Shown: positions 58,463 to 64,000 of the stretch, one piece after another
Position numbering within the stretch: position 1 is the stretch's first letter
Layout of the letters: each line of letters starts with the position of its first letter
NCBI GenBank assembly: GCA_038230255.1
Contig: JBBRNP010000009.1
Span: forward strand, 1 to 64,000
From: AV40 sp038230255
Lineage (GTDB): Bacteria > Verrucomicrobiota > Verrucomicrobiia > Chthoniobacterales > UBA10450
Direction: 5' to 3'
Length of the DNA stretch: 64,000 bases
The notes under the pieces: generated by a model
Told to the model about the DNA's origin: nothing
What the model saw: the letters and a program-made list of their open reading frames with translations, nothing else
Database searches by the model: none
Position numbers and translations under genes: made by a program

Positions 58463-58572
58463 TGGCATGCCGAGTCGTAGCTCGCCACGTCGGTGTTGCA
58501 AGGTAAAACGTGTCCGCCTTCGCTAAAGCTACGGCGCGACAGCCTTCGCTGTCCTGTGCGAGGCGAGCGAAG
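58463..58572. repeat. ~110-bp repeat, copy A
   Basis: Begins TGGCATGCCGAGTCGTAGCTC and contains the word CCGCCTTCGC(C/T)AA(A/G)GCTACGGCG; ends GGCGAGCGAAG. It is the most diverged of the three copies. It is directly followed by a 16-nt copy of the tRNA-Ala 3' end, as copy C is followed by the tRNA itself. Confidence 0.85.
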
Positions 58573-58574
58573 AC

Positions 58575-58590
58575 TGGAGGTAAGGGGATT
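58575..58590 (-). other. Duplicated 3' end of tRNA-Ala (att-like)
   Basis: TGGAGGTAAGGGGATT, identical to the last 16 nt of the tRNA-Ala gene at 59077. The identity extends outside the tRNA over GCGAGCGAAGAC to the left. The pair brackets the GIY-YIG gene and two repeats. It looks like the second attachment site of a small insertion at a tRNA gene. Confidence 0.75.
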
Positions 58591-58593
58591 ACG

Positions 58594-58845
58594 CTAGAGC
58601 CGCTTCTTTGTAAAAGCCCGGCCCGAGGATGACTTGAGATAGCGTTCGAGCGCCACCGCGCGTCTCGAATCTGAAAGAGCGACATAAGTCTTGATTCGCC
58701 ACGGTTTCCATTTGTTGGTGTGCAAGATATGCCCGGCATTGTGACGCCTTAGCCTATCGCGAAGATCTCGAGCCAGCCCGATATAGTACCGTCCGAAGTC
58801 GATCTCGCTCTGCAGAATGTAAACGTAAGTGAAACGTTTCTTCAT
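58594..58845 (-). CDS. GIY-YIG domain endonuclease-like protein
   Basis: 83 residues from the ATG at 58845. YVYILQSE and GRYYIGLARDLRDRLRRHN form the GIY-YIG core with the catalytic Arg, and a conserved Glu follows in VALERYLK. This single-domain size is typical of the UPF0213/YhbQ group. Such proteins can nick or cleave DNA; their biological role is poorly known. It is flanked by repeats and by the duplicated tRNA-Ala end, suggesting mobility. Confidence 0.85.
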   Translation of the reverse strand: MKKRFTYVYILQSEIDFGRYYIGLARDLRDRLRRHNAGHILHTNKWKPWRIKTYVALSDSRRAVALERYLKSSSGRAFTKKRL

Positions 58846-58846
58846 C

Positions 58847-58956
58847 TGGCTTGCCGAGTCGTAGCTCGCCGCGTTGATGTGGCAAGGTAAAAAATGTCCG
58901 CCTTCGCCAAGGCTACGGCGCGACAGTCTTCGCTCTCTTCTACGACGCGAGCGAAG
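58847..58956. repeat. ~110-bp repeat, copy B
   Basis: Nearly identical to copy C and in tandem with it (118-bp period); begins 1 bp after the GIY-YIG start codon. It is followed by a short TAAATAAC spacer instead of the tRNA end. Confidence 0.85.
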
Positions 58957-58964
58957 TAAATAAC

Positions 58965-59074
58965 TGGCCTGCCGAGTCGTAGCTCGCCGCGTTGATGTGG
59001 CAAGGTAAAAAATGTCCGCCTTCGCCAAGGCTACGGCGCGACAGTCTTCGCTCTCTTCTACGACGCGAGCGAAG
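58965..59074. repeat. ~110-bp repeat, copy C
   Basis: Nearly identical to copy B. It ends 2 bp before the tRNA-Ala 3' end, so in tRNA orientation the repeat follows the tRNA immediately. Confidence 0.85.
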
Positions 59075-59076
59075 AC

Positions 59077-59149
59077 TGGAGGTAAGGGGATTCGAACCCC
59101 TGACCTTCTCATTGCGAACGAGACGCTCTACCAACTGAGCTATACCCCC
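59077..59149 (-). tRNA. tRNA-Ala (CGC)
   Basis: Read on the minus strand: GGGGGTA acceptor pairs with TACCTCC (one G-T), D-arm GCTC/GAGC, anticodon stem TCTCG/TGAGA with loop TTCGCAA (anticodon CGC), T-arm GGTTCGAAT, discriminator A. 73 nt; CCA is not encoded. It decodes the alanine codon GCG. Confidence 0.95.
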
Positions 59150-59312
59150 AAAATCTTTGGAAAGCCGCCGCTTAAGTTGCAGAATTTGATCTGGATTTCA
59201 ACTGTCACCCCACCCGTTTTGCCCCCCTGGCGCTGGAAATTCGATCTGCTCCCGCGCAAAATCCAGCCGACCTGCACCTCGGAGCAACTTAGGATGGGTA
59301 CCGAGTTGGAAA

Positions 59313-59858
59313 CTAGCCGGATAACGCTTCTAAGCTTACGCTGCAGGCGGCGGTACGGTTCTCCACATTGATCTTGGGATAAATTCGCTCCAAGTGTTTG
59401 CCTACGGTCGCAGGCGCGATGCCGAGGATCATGCCAATCTCTGCGTTTGACTTGCCCTTCCCAATCCAAAGCAGCACTTCGCGTTCGCGCGGCGTGAGTT
59501 GCCAATGTCGTCTCAGTCGATTGGCACTCTTGCCTTTAATCAATTCCAGTAGCAAAACGATACTGTCTTCTGTGTACGAATATTCCCGCCTCACATAGAG
59601 TTGAGCATTGCCCTTCTTGCCAAGAAGCGAAGATCCGCCAGGTCTGTGATGCGTCGAAACCCATCGCGAAACCTTTTTGGGTAACTTCCCGGACGCATTT
59701 GGCCGGCCGAAGAAGTGCTTCAACCATCGTCGCGCCGGCAAATCCGCGAAGTGGATTTTACCTTCCTGATTAGCCAGCAAAATCGCTCTCTGTCTCGGTT
59801 TACGCCGTTGTTTTGATCCGGACTTCTTTGATACGATCCAGCGCCCTCCAAAATCCAA
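59313..59858 (-). CDS. LuxR-type HTH regulator with an N-terminal sensor-like region
   Basis: 181 residues. The C-terminal LuxR/GerE helix-turn-helix is clear (LTPREREVLLWIGKGKSNAEIG, VGKHLERIY). The N-terminal ~110 residues contain a basic start and a PAS-like segment (IHFADLPARRWLKHF), not a receiver. The start is a TTG at 59858; no ATG is available after the upstream stop. It diverges from a secreted protein gene and the RHS gene and is the likely regulator of both. Confidence 0.85.
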   Translation of the reverse strand: MDFGGRWIVSKKSGSKQRRKPRQRAILLANQEGKIHFADLPARRWLKHFFGRPNASGKLPKKVSRWVSTHHRPGGSSLLGKKGNAQLYVRREYSYTEDSIVLLLELIKGKSANRLRRHWQLTPREREVLLWIGKGKSNAEIGMILGIAPATVGKHLERIYPKINVENRTAACSVSLEALSG

Positions 59859-60017
59859 TACGGCATCTACGGGTCAAAGTTCGCAAAAATCGCAAGAAAA
59901 CTTTTCCGAAGGAGAAGTGCAAGTCCCCTAGGCAAAATTGTACGGCATTCCCCGTATATGCGATTGGCGAGTCATGTGCTATTATCCACGCCGTTTAGTC
60001 CAGACCAAACAAACCCC

Positions 60018-60446
60018 ATGAAAATATTCTATCTAATTACCGCCGCCATCATATTGATTTGCGTCGGCCCTAATCCGGTGCACGCCCAAAACGCGCCCGA
60101 TACAAGTGCGACAATTCAATTTGGTAACGGCCAAAGCGTTGTAATCGACGATTTCTCAGACCAAATTGGCGTGCAACCAAAAGAGCTTGTTACGGTTACC
60201 GTTCGGTTCGCTCCGGATGCCGCCGCGGAACCGGTGCAGATGGAATCGCTGGATGGAGGGATCATCAACGGCCCTGGAGTCATAGCCGGCGACGGCACTC
60301 TCACATTTGGATTCCAAGCCCCAGGCAACAGTGGCCAGGACCGAATCTTACTCCGTCACGGCTTGAAAACCCTTCGTCTGCTGTTCTGGGTGCTGAGCTC
60401 TAATCCAGAGAATAACCCGCCGGTAGTTACGCCAGCGAATCAATAG
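60018..60446 (+). CDS. Secreted protein upstream of the RHS gene
   Basis: 142 residues from the ATG at 60018, with a signal peptide (cleavage near VHA-QNAP). The mature part is a beta-rich, Ig-like domain (VVIDDFSDQIG ... GDGTLTFGF) ending in a Pro/Asn-rich tail. It precedes the RHS gene by 17 bp in the same orientation, so they are probably co-transcribed, and it may be a partner or chaperone of the RHS protein. Family unknown. Confidence 0.7.
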   Translation: MKIFYLITAAIILICVGPNPVHAQNAPDTSATIQFGNGQSVVIDDFSDQIGVQPKELVTVTVRFAPDAAAEPVQMESLDGGIINGPGVIAGDGTLTFGFQAPGNSGQDRILLRHGLKTLRLLFWVLSSNPENNPPVVTPANQ

Positions 60447-60463
60447 GACAAAGGCGTTACAAT

Positions 60464-63400
60464 ATGAACAAGGGAATTTTTGCTGCAATGCTTGTGAGCG
60501 CTTTCGCCACAAACAATCTTTTTGCGCAAGTCGGCAATGACAATCCAACGGGTGTCGCTGGTGAACTAGAAAACTCGGGCATCGTCACAACGGGCTGTCA
60601 CTACAATGCCTACACCGGGAACGCTAAGCGTTCGGTTACTGACATCGTTGTCGCAGGATCGGTCGGCGCGTATCCGCTGGAGTTCACGAGAACATCGAAC
60701 AGCCGTTACGCCCTTGAGCAAGATGATGGCGGTAACCAAGTCGACTTGGGATCGGCAGGCAATTGGCTGCACTCTTACCAATGGACCCTGCAATGTAAAT
60801 GGCCATATGTTGGAGGAAGGCCAACCACATACACCGTTAGCTATCCGGACGGACAAGTTGTGACTTTCGCGGCCGCGACCAATGGCGATCCTTATTGGCG
60901 TGGCGGAAAGGGTGTTCGTGATCGTCTCCAGCTTGTTTGGGACACTAATACGTCAGGTCGCGCGTATGTCATTAGGCCCGATGGAGGAAAAGTTTGGTTC
61001 AGCATATCGAAGACCGCTGGCAACACCCTCCAGGGAATAATTGACCCGTTCGGGCAGACGACAACGATTAGTGGCTCTCCCGCAAATTTTTCTCCGAATC
61101 CGACGGGCCTCGTGACAATTACTGAACCGGGTGGTCGCTGGATCAAGCTCTATTACGTACAGACTGGAAACCCATGGTTTTATGTAATCGATCATCTTAC
61201 CGCCAGCGACGGAAGGACCATCCAGTACGGATACACGTTGGCCGGTCACACTATTTCTAGCCTCGACCCATGGCTTTCGCAGGTTACCTACTTCAATGAC
61301 CCGAGTTTGGTCGCGACGTACAGCTATCAAGCGCCCAATGTACCGGGGGCCGATTCACTCCTTCGGACCTGTGTCGATCCAATGTACGCTGGCCCGATGT
61401 GGAAAATCGCATACACCTACGCCATCGGAACGAACGCCGACGGAACACCGGTCGTTTATGGCCAAATTCTGAGCGAAAATTATTTCGACGGCACGAACAT
61501 CGGTGCAGCGGTCTCCACTCTAGCTGTTACCGGCGCGAAAACGCGGAAGGAGACACGAGCAGACGGGAAAACGCGCACATTTACTTACGACACAAACACG
61601 CCCCCGCTTTTGGTCAGTTGGACCGATTTTAAGGGTAATCCCGCGTCGCAAACTTACGACACGAACGGCTACGTTAACGCACTTGCCGATTTTAATAATC
61701 ACACGACGAATTTTACCAAGAACAACTTCACCGGCGGTCTTCTGACAAAGACATTTCCATCAACTCCCGGGGATACGCCGCCCGGTACGCCTCGCGGCGT
61801 CGTAATCTACACTTATGGCTCTGCATCGTGTGCCGATGCAAATAACCGTGACGCAAACAATCCCTATTACGTCTGCACTGCGACCGACGAAGGCGGGCAC
61901 GTGACTTCTTATACACGCGACACAGCAAGGCGCATCACGCAAGTTAGCTATCCGGATGGTGGCTCGGAGTCGTTCCAGTACAACTCGTTTGGCCAGATCA
62001 CGAGTCACACAATGCGCGCAGGCGGCCTCGAAACATTCGAGTACGATGCGCGTGGGTTGCCACAGAAATATCGCGACGCCTATCACGCGGTGCCGAGCAA
62101 TCCATCATTTTGGTACACATACGACTCTCTCGACCGGCTGTCGGGAATCACGGACGCTCTCGGAACTGGTGCGGGCGACATCAACCATACGACGAACTAC
62201 ACATATAATTTGCGCGGTCAGAGGCTTGTTCTGACGCATCCAGTCGATGGACAGCGACATACGGTGACAAGAACGTACAACACGGATGGATCACTCGCCT
62301 CCGTGGCCGATGAGTTGAACCACCCCACGTCACTTAGCTACGACGCGTATCGTCGCGTGCGTAGTCTTACAACTCCAGGGCATGGCGCGTTATTAGCGAC
62401 ATACGTTTTCTACGATTCGAACGGGACTGGTGAAGATTACACGCACACAGATTCGAATCCTACGTGGGTTGTTTCCCCAAGTGGCAAGAAGACGAAGGAT
62501 GCTTATGACGAAAACTACCGAATGATATCGGTGACCGAAGCATTCGGGAGCACCGATGCGGCGATCACCGGCTACGGCTATGACAATGTCGGGAATCTGA
62601 CTTCCATCGTTTCGCCAAATGAACAGCCGGGCGAAATGTACAGCGGATTCAGCACAGTCATTGCCTACGACGAACGAAATCGCCAGATGTCGATCCGTGA
62701 CGCACAGAGCAATCTGACCACGGTTAAATATGACGCTGGCGGGCATTTGGCTTCCGCGACACGGCCCAACGGGCAGGGGATTACCTATGACAGCTACGAC
62801 GCCATGAACCGTCTGCAGCAACAGACCGTAAAGCAGACGCCCGATCCCGATGCGGTGACTAAATATACGTATTATACCTCGGGATTGCTCCAGACCATGA
62901 AGGATCCGCGGCTGGTTGCAATAAACAGCACGGAAGCCTACACGTACCATTATGATCTGATGGGGCGGCAGGATCAGCTTACCTATCCGCGACCGGACGT
63001 TGGCAGTAATCAAACAACCGAGCTTTGGCACTATGATACTGCCGGTCGTGTGGACACGTTTACAAATCGCAATGCGAAAATCGCGACAATCACTTGGGAT
63101 GGATTGAACCGCCCGACGGTCCTCAGTTGGAACGACTCTCTAACGCCAAGCGTTAGCTACGGCTATGATCCTGCATTTCGGCTCGTTAGCTCCGTGAATT
63201 CCAACGCCACGATTTCGCGCATGTACTTCGATGATAATCTCCTCAATACCGAAACGACGACCTACGCCGATAATACGCCCCGTACTGTCACATACACCTA
63301 CGATCAGGATTACAATCGGGGCACGATCCAATATCCAAATGGCGCTTATTCTTTAACATATCAGTACACCGGCCGGAACCAGCTTCAAAATCTAATCAAT

Positions 63401-64000
63401 AACGCCGGCGGTGGAACAGTTGCCAGCTACAACTACGACAAGAACGGCAATTTGAGATATCGCTCCATGGATAACAACACGAACAGTACATTTATGCCGG
63501 ACGTACTGGATCGAATTACTCACATTGCTCATTCTCTAAACGGAACAACTCGCACGTTCGACTACGGGTACAGCTCTGTAGGCGATCGCTTGTGGACTAA
63601 GCGAGACGGCGGAAATGGTGATGTTTTCGGCTACGATCTGAATGAGCAATCAACGTCGGCGCTGCTTAACGTTGCAAATCCTGATACGACCGCCGCCGGA
63701 TTACAAACCATTGGTTACGATGCGAACGGGAATCGGACGGCATTCTCTCCATATGGCTCGACTGACACATACACGACGAACAATTTGAATCAGTACACGG
63801 TCCGAAACTCTGCGATGGCAAGCTATGATCCGAATGGCAACTTGCTAGCAGCGTTCGACGCCTCGAACTATATCTACGATGCCCAGAACCGGCTGATCAC
63901 TGCGAGCAAAGGCGGAACGACAGAGACTTTCAAATACGATGGTTTGGGCCGGCAAATTAGCCGCACCATTGGCTCCGCCTCGCCAGTTTACAATGTTTAC
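60464..64000 (+). CDS. Secreted RHS/YD-repeat protein (partial, runs off the window)
   Basis: Open from the ATG at 60464 to the last base, 1179 codons with no stop. A signal peptide (MNKGIFAAMLVSAFATNNLFA) is followed by a head domain of about 350 residues. From about residue 370 come many YD repeats of the form YDxxGxL/T (for example YDTNGY, YDARGL, YDNVGNL, YDANGN). These build a hollow beta-cage that encapsulates a C-terminal variable toxin or adhesin. The conserved DPxGL core closure and the tip are beyond the window, so the cargo is unknown. Signal-peptide export rather than a T6SS PAAR head is suggested. Confidence 0.92.
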   Translation, partial: MNKGIFAAMLVSAFATNNLFAQVGNDNPTGVAGELENSGIVTTGCHYNAYTGNAKRSVTDIVVAGSVGAYPLEFTRTSNSRYALEQDDGGNQVDLGSAGNWLHSYQWTLQCKWPYVGGRPTTYTVSYPDGQVVTFAAATNGDPYWRGGKGVRDRLQLVWDTNTSGRAYVIRPDGGKVWFSISKTAGNTLQGIIDPFGQTTTISGSPANFSPNPTGLVTITEPGGRWIKLYYVQTGNPWFYVIDHLTASDGRTIQYGYTLAGHTISSLDPWLSQVTYFNDPSLVATYSYQAPNVPGADSLLRTCVDPMYAGPMWKIAYTYAIGTNADGTPVVYGQILSENYFDGTNIGAAVSTLAVTGAKTRKETRADGKTRTFTYDTNTPPLLVSWTDFKGNPASQTYDTNGYVNALADFNNHTTNFTKNNFTGGLLTKTFPSTPGDTPPGTPRGVVIYTYGSASCADANNRDANNPYYVCTATDEGGHVTSYTRDTARRITQVSYPDGGSESFQYNSFGQITSHTMRAGGLETFEYDARGLPQKYRDAYHAVPSNPSFWYTYDSLDRLSGITDALGTGAGDINHTTNYTYNLRGQRLVLTHPVDGQRHTVTRTYNTDGSLASVADELNHPTSLSYDAYRRVRSLTTPGHGALLATYVFYDSNGTGEDYTHTDSNPTWVVSPSGKKTKDAYDENYRMISVTEAFGSTDAAITGYGYDNVGNLTSIVSPNEQPGEMYSGFSTVIAYDERNRQMSIRDAQSNLTTVKYDAGGHLASATRPNGQGITYDSYDAMNRLQQQTVKQTPDPDAVTKYTYYTSGLLQTMKDPRLVAINSTEAYTYHYDLMGRQDQLTYPRPDVGSNQTTELWHYDTAGRVDTFTNRNAKIATITWDGLNRPTVLSWNDSLTPSVSYGYDPAFRLVSSVNSNATISRMYFDDNLLNTETTTYADNTPRTVTYTYDQDYNRGTIQYPNGAYSLTYQYTGRNQLQNLINNAGGGTVASYNYDKNGNLRYRSMDNNTNSTFMPDVLDRITHIAHSLNGTTRTFDYGYSSVGDRLWTKRDGGNGDVFGYDLNEQSTSALLNVANPDTTAAGLQTIGYDANGNRTAFSPYGSTDTYTTNNLNQYTVRNSAMASYDPNGNLLAAFDASNYIYDAQNRLITASKGGTTETFKYDGLGRQISRTIGSASPVYNVY

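Noticed and set aside
58463..59074. CRISPR array
   Set aside because: Only three ~110-bp repeats with a gene between two of them and no spacers of regular length; no cas genes.

Overview
The window looks like soil Verrucomicrobiota DNA, most likely the Chthoniobacterales ('Spartobacteria') side. This is an inference. It rests on a small basic protein beginning GQQHRVR that I associate with Verrucomicrobiota, on the abundance of intergenic palindromic elements, on a diaminopimelate and lipid A (LpxD) gene set of Gram-negative type, and on sensor kinases sharing an LLPER-type dimerisation region. No rRNA is present to confirm it.

Region 1 (1-11.7 kb) is accessory. An iterative, fully reducing type I polyketide synthase (KS-AT-DH-cMT-ER-KR-ACP) is followed without a gap by a free-standing condensation-domain protein and then by a membrane fatty acid desaturase. 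Together they could make and release a methyl-branched, desaturated acyl product. A secreted protein and a broken response regulator mark the right edge.

Region 2 (11.7-26.8 kb) is mostly housekeeping: a response regulator, thioredoxin, RimO, a RodZ-like protein, FtsK, a POT peptide transporter, a C26 glutamine amidohydrolase, a HAD phosphatase, a polysialyltransferase-like protein, a membrane-spermidine synthase fusion and QueE.

Region 3 (26.9-34 kb) carries trpA, dapF, dapA, dapB, folK, panB and an OmpA-domain protein. Nearly every gap between these genes is filled by a palindromic element. Region 4 (34-39.5 kb) is a type IV pilus/type II secretion block on the minus strand (pseudopilin, GspF/PilC, two adjacent GspE/PilB ATPases).

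Region 5 (39.5-54.5 kb) has glmS, glgC, a coiled-coil membrane protein overlapping a small lipoprotein, a NYN nuclease, lpxD and class II aldolase. It ends with a tightly overlapping operon of an unusual ketosynthase (Cys-Tyr-Asn instead of Cys-His-His) and two sensor kinases, facing a divergent REC-histidine kinase.

Region 6 (54.5-64 kb) holds a LanB-like protein that lacks the elimination domain and overlaps a ParA gene by ATGA. It also has a GIY-YIG gene caught between a complete tRNA-Ala and a 16-nt copy of that tRNA's 3' end. A LuxR regulator diverges from a secreted protein and a large RHS/YD-repeat protein that runs off the window end.

The most interesting signals are the orphan LanB-like/ParA pair, the ketosynthase with altered active-site histidines beside two kinases, the reducing PKS cluster, the tRNA-Ala/GIY-YIG duplication, and palindromic elements that have become part of genes (inside rimO, at the start codon of a pseudopilin, and at the stop codon of gspE).
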